Notes under the pieces: generated by a model | What the model saw: the letters and a program-made list of their open reading frames with translations, nothing else | Database searches by the model: none | What the model was told of the DNA's origin: nothing | Source: Bacteroidia bacterium | GTDB taxonomy: Bacteria > Bacteroidota > Bacteroidia > Bacteroidales > Azobacteroidaceae | Length of the DNA: 11,070 bases | Direction: 5' to 3' | Assembly (NCBI GenBank): GCA_025996815.1 | Contig: BNTT01000096.1 | Span: forward strand, 1-11,070 | Program-made: the position numbers and the translations under genes | In this document: positions 1 to 6,648 of the stretch, one piece after another | Numbering within the stretch: position 1 is the first letter of the stretch | How the letters are laid out: the number at the start of each line of letters is the position of its first letter

Positions 1-733
1 CGTAAATGATTTGCCGAGAGGAGTTTACGAGCAACCCGCATTGGCTGTTCATGCCGTATCGGGTTACCTCTTCGAGGCTGCCTCCCTGTGCGCCCACGCC
101 GGGCACGAGCAGGAAGTGGTTGGGGACAATCCGGCGGATGCTTTCCAGCATTTTGCCCTGCGTGGCACCCACCACGTACATCATTTCTTCGTCCGTTGCC
201 CATTCTTGAGACTTGCGGAGGACTTTTTCGAAGAGCCGCTCGCCGCTTGCGTCGGCGGTCATTTGAAAGTCGTTGGAGCCTGCGTTGGAGGTCAATGCCA
301 ACAAAATCACCCACTTTTGGGGATAATTCAAAAACGGCTTCACGCTGTCTTCACCCATGTAAGGAGCCACTGTGACGGCATCGTAACAGGAAACTTCAAA
401 AAATGCGCGGGCATACATTTCGGAGGTGTTGCCGATGTCGCCGCGTTTGGCATCGCCGATGAGAAACTGGTCGGGGCAGGTTTCCTTGATGTAACTCACC
501 GTCCTGTCCAGCGAGTCTTGCCCCTGCACGCCGCGACTTTCATAAAAAGCCAAATTGGGCTTGTAAGCCACGCAATAGCGTGATGTGGCATCCACAATCG
601 CCTTGTTGAAAGCAAAAATAGGGTCTTTCTCCCGCATCAAATGGCGCGGAATTTTCTGCAAATCCGTATCCAAACCCACGCAGAGAAACGATTTTTTGCG
701 CGTGATGTTTTCAAATAATTGCTGTTTTGTCAT
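1..733 (-). CDS. pyrF: Orotidine 5'-phosphate decarboxylase, type 2 (3' end beyond window)
   Basis: This cytoplasmic enzyme decarboxylates OMP to UMP, the last step of de novo pyrimidine synthesis. I translated 244 codons from the ATG at 733-731 with no stop before the window edge. The family is usually about 270 residues, so only the C-terminal tail is missing. The decisive motif is [10 protein letters not shown] at residues 94-103. It matches the family's catalytic D-x-K-x-x-D signature, with Lys96 as the predicted catalytic lysine. Other family blocks are VGLDTD (19-24), [10 protein letters not shown] (56-65), VPGVGAQGG (210-218) and a phosphate-contacting NSSR (237-240), which agree with the longer type 2 form rather than the short E. 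coli form. The start lies 13 nt after the DUF4153 stop with no room for a promoter, so it is probably co-transcribed with that gene. No Shine-Dalgarno sequence precedes it. Confidence 0.95.
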   Translation of the reverse strand, partial: MTKQQLFENITRKKSFLCVGLDTDLQKIPRHLMREKDPIFAFNKAIVDATSRYCVAYKPNLAFYESRGVQGQDSLDRTVSYIKETCPDQFLIGDAKRGDIGNTSEMYARAFFEVSCYDAVTVAPYMGEDSVKPFLNYPQKWVILLALTSNAGSNDFQMTADASGERLFEKVLRKSQEWATDEEMMYVVGATQGKMLESIRRIVPNHFLLVPGVGAQGGSLEEVTRYGMNSQCGLLVNSSRQIIY

Positions 734-746
734 ATTTTATCAGGTG

Positions 747-2429
747 TTATTTGTAAAATAAAAAGCCGTCAAAAGAGGAAATGGTAATGCTGTCGTTTTG
801 TCTGTAATAATGTCCGTTTACTTCTTTGATATACAGCGAGTATTTGCTTTCCTTGATGACGAGATTCTCGTTTGTGGTCGAAAATGGAATATTCTCAACA
901 TAATCACCGTCTTTTGCCCCTGCTTTTACCAATTTATGGATGCCGTTGTGAATGGGAATAGACAAGGTGTCGCCATTCGCTGTGTTGAAATAAACGAATG
1001 AATGATAGTCATTTATATTCGGAAGCGCAATGTTGTCTACTGTGATTAAAAAATAGATGGAATTAGATACGCTTCCTGTGAGGTTTAAATACAAGTCGCG
1101 AATCAGGTTATATCGGGTTTTAGCCGTCACATCATCCGTAAAAAACGGCTGTATGCTTGCCATACCATAGGTATCTGCCAGATAGTCAAGCGGTTCCCTG
1201 ACCGAGGCTTTGGCAGTTGAATCCATTTGTGCGAAATAAATTTTAGAATCGGTCATCGATATTTTGCCGCCGTCCAAGAAATCCAATTGGGAAAGAGTGG
1301 TTTCCAATCGGTTGTAAATCGACTGTTTGACGATGTTGGAAATCCGCCACGGACCGATGGAGGCGAGCAGAAAAATGATGGTCGGCGAAATAACTATCCA
1401 CCGGATATGCCTGTTTTTGGTCAGAAAAAGATAGATGAAAATGCCATAAAACCAGAGGTTTAGCACCAAAATATAGCAGCGGTTGATGGTGATGCCATAA
1501 TCGGCGATGCGGCGGAAAATACCAACCGACATCAGAACGAGCAACGGCAAAATCAACAGCCCAAAATAGCGGGTGAAAAAATTGACGACTTTGTCCTCTT
1601 TTTTCAGCCACACGGGATACAATATCAGCATAACCAGCAACCCGCCGACTGCCAATATCGACACCAAAGTGGACACCCAGCCGTTGGGAAGTTCCCACAC
1701 CGCAACAATTTTGATGAGATATGTGTATAAAATGGCGATATAAAGCCCCAAAATCGGGAGTGCAATGTACACCCCAAGTATTCTAAGTGCCTGATTAAAA
1801 GACAAATCCGCCTGATATTTCTTTGTCTTATCAGGAACGGTCGTCAAAAAATAAATGGGCGTGAACAATATAAAGCAACACACCGCCAAGTTCAAATAAT
1901 ATTTGTCGGAAACGGCAATGTCGAACAGACTGTCGACAGACAGCAACGCCACCGACAGCCCCGCAAAGATGACAACGCCGAATATCACCGATTCACACAA
2001 CCGCACAACCGCATTGCGTGAAAAGCCCCAAAACGCGGCATCCTGATTTTTTTTCGGAAAGGAAATAAAAAATGCCGCCACAACAAACACTGCTCCGAGA
2101 ATAAAAAATTGCAGCCCCGAATCGAAGTACATCATGTTTTTATCCGGCAAATAGGCGCAATACACGCTCCACAGCAGTACGCAAACCAAAGTCAGCCCAT
2201 GTTTTTTCCACTGTTGAAACCGGAGATTTTCCACGCCCAGCATAGCCGTGATGCCGACAATGGTGCCGGTGGGGAAGAAATAAAATTGTTGAGACGGAAT
2301 GTAATAACCGGCGTTGATTTCGAGCCAACTCAATACGGCAAAGCCAATGAGCAGCAACAACGAAACGGGGAAGCGCACGACCACTTCCTGCAGTCTTCTG
2401 AGGGCTGATGTGAGCGAACTTATTTTCAT
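747..2429 (-). CDS. DUF4153 domain-containing integral membrane protein
   Basis: This is a 560-residue protein with two parts. Residues about 22-361 hold roughly eleven hydrophobic segments (near 22-40, 52-66, 78-93, 104-124, 141-165, 178-197, 217-240, 252-274, 288-304, 318-336 and 343-361). Residues about 365-560 form a soluble, largely polar C-terminal region. The block GPWRISNIVKQSIYNRLE (359-376), at the junction of the last helix and the soluble domain, is the pattern I recognise from DUF4153 proteins of Bacteroidota. The biochemical function of that family is not known to me, and context with tRNA-Leu and pyrF does not reveal it. The ATG at 2429-2427 begins just before a basic N-terminus followed by the first helix, and it lies 23 nt after the tRNA 3' end. 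The reading frame is intact. Confidence 0.8.
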   Translation of the reverse strand: MKISSLTSALRRLQEVVVRFPVSLLLLIGFAVLSWLEINAGYYIPSQQFYFFPTGTIVGITAMLGVENLRFQQWKKHGLTLVCVLLWSVYCAYLPDKNMMYFDSGLQFFILGAVFVVAAFFISFPKKNQDAAFWGFSRNAVVRLCESVIFGVVIFAGLSVALLSVDSLFDIAVSDKYYLNLAVCCFILFTPIYFLTTVPDKTKKYQADLSFNQALRILGVYIALPILGLYIAILYTYLIKIVAVWELPNGWVSTLVSILAVGGLLVMLILYPVWLKKEDKVVNFFTRYFGLLILPLLVLMSVGIFRRIADYGITINRCYILVLNLWFYGIFIYLFLTKNRHIRWIVISPTIIFLLASIGPWRISNIVKQSIYNRLETTLSQLDFLDGGKISMTDSKIYFAQMDSTAKASVREPLDYLADTYGMASIQPFFTDDVTAKTRYNLIRDLYLNLTGSVSNSIYFLITVDNIALPNINDYHSFVYFNTANGDTLSIPIHNGIHKLVKAGAKDGDYVENIPFSTTNENLVIKESKYSLYIKEVNGHYYRQNDSITISSFDGFLFYK

Positions 2430-2452
2430 AACGCGAACCTATTTTATTAACG

Positions 2453-2534
2453 TGCGGCTGAAGGGACTCGAACCCCCACGCCGTGAAGCACCAGATCCTA
2501 AGTCTGGCGTGGCTACCAATTACACCACAGCCGC
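2453..2534 (-). tRNA. tRNA-Leu, anticodon UAG
   Basis: The minus strand folds as a complete class II tRNA of 82 nt. The acceptor stem GCGGCTG (2534-2528) pairs perfectly with CAGCCGC (2460-2454), and the discriminator base is A (2453). The D arm has a GTG/CAC stem and a TAATTGGTAGC loop. The anticodon stem CCAGA/TCTGG encloses the 7-nt loop CTTAGGA, which gives anticodon TAG (Leu, reads CUN codons). A 13-nt variable region follows, then a T arm with TTCGAGT and two G-U pairs at its base. The long variable region and A discriminator fit leucine. CCA is not encoded. A -7 promoter element lies just upstream, and a protein gene starts 23 nt downstream. Confidence 0.97.
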
Positions 2535-2546
2535 AGTTTCACGGTG

Positions 2547-2554
2547 CAAAGGTA
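2547..2554 (-). promoter_or_regulatory. Bacteroidota-type -7 element for tRNA-Leu (and probably DUF4153-pyrF)
   Basis: The minus strand reads TACCTTTG, an exact fit to the Bacteroidota -7 consensus TAnnTTTG. It ends 12 nt before the first base of tRNA-Leu, a suitable distance for initiation just upstream of the mature 5' end. I see no TTTG about 20 nt upstream. The nearest, on the minus strand at 2590-2587, is 32 nt away, so the -33 element is weak or absent. It is the only promoter candidate I found for the whole leftward unit. Confidence 0.7.
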
Positions 2555-2606
2555 ATATAAAAATTTGAACTATCCGCTATGTTTTACAAATTATTTTCAA
2601 AAAACA

Positions 2607-2638
2607 TTTGGTAGTTTCAAAAAAATGTCGTACCTTTG
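2607..2638 (+). promoter_or_regulatory. Bacteroidota-type promoter for the rpsH-map operon
   Basis: A -33 TTTG (2607-2610) and a -7 TACCTTTG (2631-2638) are separated by 20 nt. This fits the arrangement established for the primary sigma factor of Bacteroides and relatives (TTTG, about 19-21 nt, TAnnTTTG). The spacer is A/T-rich. Transcription should start near 2643-2647, giving a 5' leader of roughly 135 nt before the rpsH ATG. Confidence 0.8.
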
Positions 2639-2672
2639 CACCGTTTCGCGGGTGAAAAATCGTGTTTTGGTG

Positions 2673-2695
2673 GGCTAATTGTTTGATTATTAGCT
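2673..2695 (+). promoter_or_regulatory. rpsH leader hairpin 1
   Basis: In the predicted 5' leader, GCTAAT (2674-2679) pairs with ATTAGC (2689-2694) around a 9-nt loop, and G2673 can add a G-U pair with T2695. The stem is A/U-rich and of moderate strength. It is not followed by a U-tract, so it does not look like a terminator. It may be part of a ribosomal-protein leader together with the second hairpin. Confidence 0.4.
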
Positions 2696-2728
2696 GATTG
2701 AGAAAGGGTTTGATTCTGCGGGAATGAA

Positions 2729-2764
2729 TTTAAATATTGTTCGGAAAGTCCGAATCAATTTAAA
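2729..2764 (+). promoter_or_regulatory. rpsH leader hairpin 2, just upstream of the start codon
   Basis: A perfect 6-bp stem TTCGGA/TCCGAA (2740-2745 and 2749-2754) encloses the loop AAG. It extends downward through ATTG/CAAT (with T2755 bulged) and TTTAA/TTAAA (with two bulged bases on the 5' side), so 2729-2764 can form a long, interrupted helix. It ends 15 nt before the rpsH ATG and leaves the A/U-rich initiation region single-stranded. Position and form suggest a regulatory element for translation of the operon, possibly recognised by one of its own ribosomal proteins. That role is inferred. Confidence 0.5.
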
Positions 2765-2779
2765 CTTTTATAAAAACAA

Positions 2780-3175
2780 ATGACAGATCCAATTGCAGAT
2801 TATTTGACGCGACTGCGAAATGCCATCAAGGCGAAACATCGCGTGGTGGATATTCCGGCGTCGAATTTGAAGAGAGAGATGACTAAAATTCTCTACGACA
2901 AAGGCTACATCTTGAATTACAAGTTTGTAGATGATGGTCCACAAGGCTCAATTAAAATTGCCTTGAAGTATGACCCCGTAAACAAAGTGAACGCGATTAA
3001 AGTCCTGAAGCGTATCTCTACGCCGGGTTTGCGTCGCTACGCCGGGCACAAAGATATGCCGCGCGTGCTGAATGGGTTGGGTATCGCGATACTTTCGACC
3101 TCCAAGGGAGTGATGACAGACAAAGAAGCCAAAGACCTCAACGTGGGCGGCGAAGTTTTATGTTACATCTATTAA
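2780..3175 (+). CDS. rpsH: 30S ribosomal protein uS8
   Basis: This 131-residue protein has the usual length of bacterial uS8, which binds the central domain of 16S rRNA and is needed for early 30S assembly. The N-terminus [17 protein letters not shown] (2-18) and the C-terminal RNA-binding region [13 protein letters not shown] (106-118) ending GGEVLCYIY (123-131) are family hallmarks. Here it is the first gene of its operon, downstream of a strong promoter and two leader hairpins. In most bacteria rplE and rpsN precede it. The ATG is preceded by an A-rich stretch with no Shine-Dalgarno motif. In E. coli uS8 represses the spc operon by binding its mRNA, so autoregulation through the leader here is plausible but unproven. 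Confidence 0.98.
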   Translation: MTDPIADYLTRLRNAIKAKHRVVDIPASNLKREMTKILYDKGYILNYKFVDDGPQGSIKIALKYDPVNKVNAIKVLKRISTPGLRRYAGHKDMPRVLNGLGIAILSTSKGVMTDKEAKDLNVGGEVLCYIY

Positions 3176-3177
3176 TG

Positions 3178-3184
3178 AAGGAGG
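3178..3184 (+). promoter_or_regulatory. Shine-Dalgarno sequence before rplF
   Basis: AAGGAGG lies 7 nt before the rplF ATG, at near-ideal spacing. It falls in the 16-nt gap after rpsH. Shine-Dalgarno motifs are rare in Bacteroidota, and none precedes rpsH, rplR, rpsE, rplO or map in this operon, so the site stands out. Confidence 0.7.
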
Positions 3185-3191
3185 AAAAAAA

Positions 3192-3743
3192 ATGTCAAGA
3201 ATAGGAAAATTACCCATCACAATCCCTTCGGGAGTAACCGTAACGCAACAAGGTAGTGTTGTGACGGTGAAAGGTCCGAAAGGAGAGTTGAAACAGGAGA
3301 TAAATCCCGCTATCACTATAGCGGTGGATGGCAACACGCTTACGGTGTCGCGCCCCGATGACGAACGTCAAAATCGTGCTTACCACGGTTTGTATCGCTC
3401 GTTGCTTAATAATATGGTGGTTGGCGTGTCGGAGGGCTACAAGAAAGAGCTTGAATTGGTTGGTGTGGGCTACCGCGCTTCCAACACAGGCAATTTGTTG
3501 GATTTTGCACTCGGCTATACGCACAATATCTATTTGCAGTTGCCCCCCGAAATCAAGGTGGAAACGAAGTCGGAACGTAACAAAAACCCGTTAGTGATTT
3601 TGGAGTCGGCTGATAAACAGCTAATCGGACAAGTTTGCGCGAAAATTCGCTCATTCCGTAAAGTTGAGCCTTACAAGGGTAAGGGTGTACGCTTTGTGGG
3701 TGAGGTGGTTCGTCGGAAATCCGGAAAATCAGCAAGTAAATAA
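3192..3743 (+). CDS. rplF: 50S ribosomal protein uL6
   Basis: This 183-residue protein matches bacterial uL6, which binds 23S rRNA near the sarcin-ricin loop and the factor-binding site. It begins MSRIGKLPITIPSGV (1-15) and carries the GPKGEL block (28-33). It ends with the conserved EPYKGKGVRF segment (159-168) followed by a basic tail. Two repeats of the uL6 fold (about 1-80 and 83-175) are consistent with the length. It lies 16 nt after rpsH and is one of two genes here with a clear Shine-Dalgarno sequence. Confidence 0.98.
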   Translation: MSRIGKLPITIPSGVTVTQQGSVVTVKGPKGELKQEINPAITIAVDGNTLTVSRPDDERQNRAYHGLYRSLLNNMVVGVSEGYKKELELVGVGYRASNTGNLLDFALGYTHNIYLQLPPEIKVETKSERNKNPLVILESADKQLIGQVCAKIRSFRKVEPYKGKGVRFVGEVVRRKSGKSASK

Positions 3744-3761
3744 CATTAAAACCGGAAAATT

Positions 3762-4106
3762 ATGACAACGAAAGAATTAAGAAGAATAAAAATCAAACAA
3801 CGGGTGCGCAAGCACGTATCAGGCACCGCCGCCCGTCCACGTTTGACCGTGTTTAGAAGCAACAAACAGATTTATGCCCAAGTCGTGGACGACCTGACCG
3901 GCAGAACCCTCTGCGCCGCTTCATCCCTTGCAGTGACCGACAAAGCCCCTAAAAAGGAAATCGCCGCGAAAGTGGGCGAATCTATCGCCGCAAAATCCAA
4001 AGCAGCCGGTATCGAGACCGTGGTTTTCGACCGCAACGGCTATCTGTATCACGGGAGAGTGAAAGAATTGGCTGAAGCAGCCCGTAAAGGTGGACTTAAA
4101 TTTTAA
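3762..4106 (+). CDS. rplR: 50S ribosomal protein uL18
   Basis: This 114-residue protein is uL18, which with uL5 and bL25-type proteins holds 5S rRNA in the central protuberance. The basic N-terminal region ([16 protein letters not shown], 7-22) is followed by the conserved [20 protein letters not shown] (26-45, ending at the aspartates). The C-terminus has the family pattern [28 protein letters not shown], split here as [13 protein letters not shown] (89-101) and [11 protein letters not shown] (104-114). It follows rplF by 18 nt and precedes rpsE by 6 nt. No Shine-Dalgarno motif is seen. The sequence before the ATG is A-rich. Confidence 0.98.
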   Translation: MTTKELRRIKIKQRVRKHVSGTAARPRLTVFRSNKQIYAQVVDDLTGRTLCAASSLAVTDKAPKKEIAAKVGESIAAKSKAAGIETVVFDRNGYLYHGRVKELAEAARKGGLKF

Positions 4107-4112
4107 TAAGAT

Positions 4113-4628
4113 ATGGCAATAAATAATACAGTAAAGACGACAAACGACTTGGAATTAAAAGACCGTTTGGTAGCCATCAATCGGGTAACGAAAGTGACCA
4201 AAGGTGGTCGCACGTTCAGTTTCGCCGCCATCGTGGTGGTCGGAAATGAAGACGGTGTCATCGGTTGGGGCTTGGGAAAAGCCGGTGAAGTGGCAGCAGC
4301 TGTCGCCAAAGGCGTGGAAACGGCGAAGAAGAACTTGATAAAAGTGCCTATCCATAAAGGAACGATTCCTCACGAGCAGGTAGCGAAGTTTGGCGGTGCG
4401 CAAGTGTTCCTCAAGCCGGCTACACACGGTACGGGGGTGAAAGCCGGAGGTGCCATGCGCGCGGTGTTGGAAACGGTAGGCGTGACGGACGTGTTGGCGA
4501 AGTCGAAAGGCTCATCCAACCCCCACAACTTGGTGAAAGCGACCATCGCGGCGTTGAACGAGTTGCGCGACCCCGCTATGGTGGCTCAAAACAGAGGTGT
4601 TTCAGTTGAACGGGTATTTAAAGGTTAA
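4113..4628 (+). CDS. rpsE: 30S ribosomal protein uS5
   Basis: This 171-residue protein is uS5, which acts in decoding fidelity and mRNA unwinding at the 30S entry. The N-terminal double-stranded-RNA-binding-like domain holds the loop [13 protein letters not shown] (25-37), where spectinomycin-resistance changes map in other bacteria. It appears unaltered here (KVTKGGR). [10 protein letters not shown] (51-60), the IPHE segment (85-88) and GGAMRAVLE (112-120) are further conserved blocks. The stop codon overlaps by one base the Shine-Dalgarno sequence of rpmD. Confidence 0.98.
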   Translation: MAINNTVKTTNDLELKDRLVAINRVTKVTKGGRTFSFAAIVVVGNEDGVIGWGLGKAGEVAAAVAKGVETAKKNLIKVPIHKGTIPHEQVAKFGGAQVFLKPATHGTGVKAGGAMRAVLETVGVTDVLAKSKGSSNPHNLVKATIAALNELRDPAMVAQNRGVSVERVFKG

Positions 4629-4635
4629 AAGGAGG
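4628..4635 (+). promoter_or_regulatory. Shine-Dalgarno sequence before rpmD
   Basis: AAAGGAGG is a perfect 8-nt complement to the usual 16S anti-Shine-Dalgarno sequence. It lies 9 nt before the rpmD ATG. Its first base is the last base of the rpsE stop codon, so ribosomes ending rpsE could re-initiate here. It also decides the rpmD start at 4645 over an upstream in-frame ATG at 4597, which lies inside rpsE. Confidence 0.7.
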
Positions 4636-4644
4636 ACAAAAAAG

Positions 4645-4845
4645 ATGGCAAAAAAAGAAGCAACAGCGGCAACAATCAAAGTAACGCAAGTCAGAAGTCG
4701 CATCGGATGTCCGAAAGACCAACGCTTGACGTTAGACGCTCTCGGACTGAGAAAAACAGGTCGCACGGTGGAACGTCCGGCGAATCCCGCAATTTTGGGA
4801 ATGATAGAAAAAGTGAAACATTTAGTAAAAACAGACGCAAAATGA
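4645..4845 (+). CDS. rpmD: 50S ribosomal protein uL30
   Basis: This 66-residue protein is uL30, a small 50S protein of normal length for the family (about 60 residues). TIKVTQVRSRIGCPKDQRLTL, here as KVTQVRSRIGCPKDQ (12-26), is the conserved core, followed by LGLRKTGRTVERPANPAILGMI (33-54). The ATG at 4645 is chosen over an in-frame ATG at 4597 because of the Shine-Dalgarno sequence and because homologues begin close to the VTQVRS strand. The stop overlaps the rplO start as ATGA. Confidence 0.96.
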   Translation: MAKKEATAATIKVTQVRSRIGCPKDQRLTLDALGLRKTGRTVERPANPAILGMIEKVKHLVKTDAK

Positions 4846-5306
4846 ATTTATCAAATTTAAAACCCGCAAAAGGTTCTACTCATAGCCAAAGACGCATCGG
4901 TCGTGGCACCGGTTCAGGCTTGGGAGGCACGTCCACACGCGGTCATAAGGGACAAAAATCGCGGTCGGGCTATTCCAAAAAGATTGGTTTTGAAGGCGGG
5001 CAGATGCCTATCCAACGGCGTTTGCCGAAATTCGGCTTCAAAAACATCAATCGCGTGGAATATAAAGCCATCAATTTGAGCACTTTGCAAGCATTGGCAG
5101 AGGCGCAACAATTGACGAAGATTGGTATCGAAGAGTTAAAAACGGCAGGATTCGTTTCCTCCAAGCAATTGGTGAAAGTGCTCGCAAAGGGCACAATTTC
5201 TTCGGCAGTGGAAGTAACAGCGCACGCTTTTTCCAAAACCGCCGAAGAAGCCATCACCAAAGCAGGCGGCAAAACAACGACCCTCAAAATCTTTAAGGAA
5301 GCATGA
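4842..5306 (+). CDS. rplO: 50S ribosomal protein uL15
   Basis: This 154-residue protein is uL15, a late-assembly 50S protein. It shows the expected glycine- and arginine-rich extended N-terminal region, with RRIGRGTGSGLGGTSTRGHK (17-36), GFEGGQMPIQRRLPKFGF (49-66) and a globular C-terminal domain (about 75-152). The start is the ATG at 4842 that overlaps the rpmD stop by 4 nt. An open frame extends further upstream to 4707, but that part overlaps rpmD out of frame and has no L15 similarity. The stop again overlaps the next start as ATGA, indicating translational coupling. Confidence 0.97.
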   Translation: MNLSNLKPAKGSTHSQRRIGRGTGSGLGGTSTRGHKGQKSRSGYSKKIGFEGGQMPIQRRLPKFGFKNINRVEYKAINLSTLQALAEAQQLTKIGIEELKTAGFVSSKQLVKVLAKGTISSAVEVTAHAFSKTAEEAITKAGGKTTTLKIFKEA

Positions 5307-6643
5307 GAGCAATTGACACAATAAAAAATATTTGGAGGATTGAAGACCTGAGAATGCGGATAGGCATCACTTTCGGCATCATTTTGGTGTATCGTTTCCT
5401 GTGTACCATTGTCCTTCCGGGCATTGATTCTGCAGGGTTGGCGGCACTGCAAAGTCAGACTGCCGGTGGGTTGCTGTCGCTGCTGGATATGTTTTCGGGC
5501 GGTGCGTTTTCTAACGCTTCAATCGTTGGGTTGGGGATTATGCCCTATATCTCGGCATCTATTATGATGCAGTTGTTCGCGATTGCGATTCCGAGTTTTC
5601 AAAAACTGCAACGCGAGGGCGAGAGCGGACGGCGAAAGATTGCGCAATATACGCGCTATCTCACCATCGTGATTTTGGTTCCTCAGGCGTTTGCATACCT
5701 GACTAACTTGAGTGTTCAGTTGCACGCCGCCGGTGCAGCGGCTCCTACGGGTGCGTGGTTCACCTTTTCATCCATCATCATCCTCACAGCGGGGTCGATG
5801 TTTGTGTTGTGGTTGGGCGAGCGCATCACGGATAAGGGTATCGGCAACGGTGTTTCGTTCATCATTATGGTAGGGATTATTGCCCGTTTGCCGCAATCTT
5901 TGAGTCAGGAAGTTATTTCCCGATTAGGTCAGGATGCCGGTGGCTTGGTGATGTTCCTTGTGGAGCTGGTTATTATGTTGTTTGTGACTGCCTTTGCTAT
6001 CTTGCTCGTGCAGGGTACACGGCGTATTCCGGTGCAATATGCTAAGCAAATGATTGGTAATAAGCAGTTTGGCGGGGCGCGTCAGTACATTCCTTTGAAG
6101 GTGAATGCGGCTAATGTGATGCCGATTATCTTTGCGCAAGCCATTATGTTTGTGCCGATTCAATTTATTGGCTATAGTGCCGATGCGGATAGTTTTGGGA
6201 TGAGGTATTTTGGCTGGTTGACGGATATGAACGGCTTCTGGTACAATTTTGTTGATGCCTTTTTGATTATCGTGTTTACCTATTTATATACGGCAATCAC
6301 GATAAATCCGAAGCAGATGGCTGACGATTTGAAGCGTAACAACGGCTTTATTCCGGGCATCAAGCCGGGGAAACAGACGGCGCAGTATATTGATGAAATT
6401 ATGTCGCGTATCACGCTTCCGGGTGCTTTATTCCTTGCAGGAGTGGCAGTTATGCCTGCGTTGGCAAAATATATCGGCATTCAACAGGGCTTTGCATCGT
6501 TCTTTGGAGGCACGTCGCTGCTGATTTTGGTGGGCGTGGTGTTAGACACTTTGCAGCAGGTGGAAAGTCATTTGCTGATGCGCCACTACGACGGTCTGAT
6601 GAAATCGGGTCGTATCAAAGGTCGTCAGGGTAATGTTTATTGA
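5303..6643 (+). CDS. secY: Preprotein translocase channel subunit SecY
   Basis: SecY is the inner-membrane pore of the Sec pathway, working with SecE/SecG and SecA. The 446 residues contain the expected ten hydrophobic segments. Conserved blocks include IMPYISASIMMQL (79-91, near the plug and TM2b), GERITDKGIGNGVSF (172-186), TRRIPVQYAKQ (239-249, cytoplasmic ribosome/SecA-contacting loop) and the C-terminal FGGTSLLILVGVVLDTLQQV (401-420) leading into ESHLLMRHYDG. Length and ends are normal. The ATG overlaps the rplO stop by 4 nt. An AAGGA lies only 3 nt before the ATG and is part of rplO codons, so it is unlikely to act as a ribosome binding site. Confidence 0.98.
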   Translation: MRAIDTIKNIWRIEDLRMRIGITFGIILVYRFLCTIVLPGIDSAGLAALQSQTAGGLLSLLDMFSGGAFSNASIVGLGIMPYISASIMMQLFAIAIPSFQKLQREGESGRRKIAQYTRYLTIVILVPQAFAYLTNLSVQLHAAGAAAPTGAWFTFSSIIILTAGSMFVLWLGERITDKGIGNGVSFIIMVGIIARLPQSLSQEVISRLGQDAGGLVMFLVELVIMLFVTAFAILLVQGTRRIPVQYAKQMIGNKQFGGARQYIPLKVNAANVMPIIFAQAIMFVPIQFIGYSADADSFGMRYFGWLTDMNGFWYNFVDAFLIIVFTYLYTAITINPKQMADDLKRNNGFIPGIKPGKQTAQYIDEIMSRITLPGALFLAGVAVMPALAKYIGIQQGFASFFGGTSLLILVGVVLDTLQQVESHLLMRHYDGLMKSGRIKGRQGNVY

Positions 6644-6648
6644 TAGAA

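Larger units (their letters stand above)
2541..2644. repeat. 14-nt inverted repeat formed by the two divergent promoters
   Basis: TACCTTTGCACCGT occurs on the plus strand at 2631-2644 and, identically, on the minus strand at 2554-2541. The arms include each promoter's -7 element plus six following bases (CACCGT is the 3' part of the match). They are separated by 76 nt of A/T-rich DNA that must hold the upstream recognition sequences of both promoters. The match beyond the -7 core may reflect a shared initiation-region preference or a common regulatory sequence. Confidence 0.75.

Noticed and set aside
11..583. A 190-codon open frame on the plus strand at the left edge.
   Set aside because: It is the antisense shadow of pyrF, whose catalytic motif is read cleanly on the other strand.
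4707..4841. An extended start for rplO inside rpmD.
   Set aside because: The added 45 residues are rpmD read in another frame. The ATG at 4842 gives the normal L15 N-terminus and an ATGA coupling overlap.
5295..5299. AAGGA before secY as a third Shine-Dalgarno sequence.
   Set aside because: Only 3 nt separate it from the ATG, which is too close, and it is explained by the final Lys-Glu codons of rplO.
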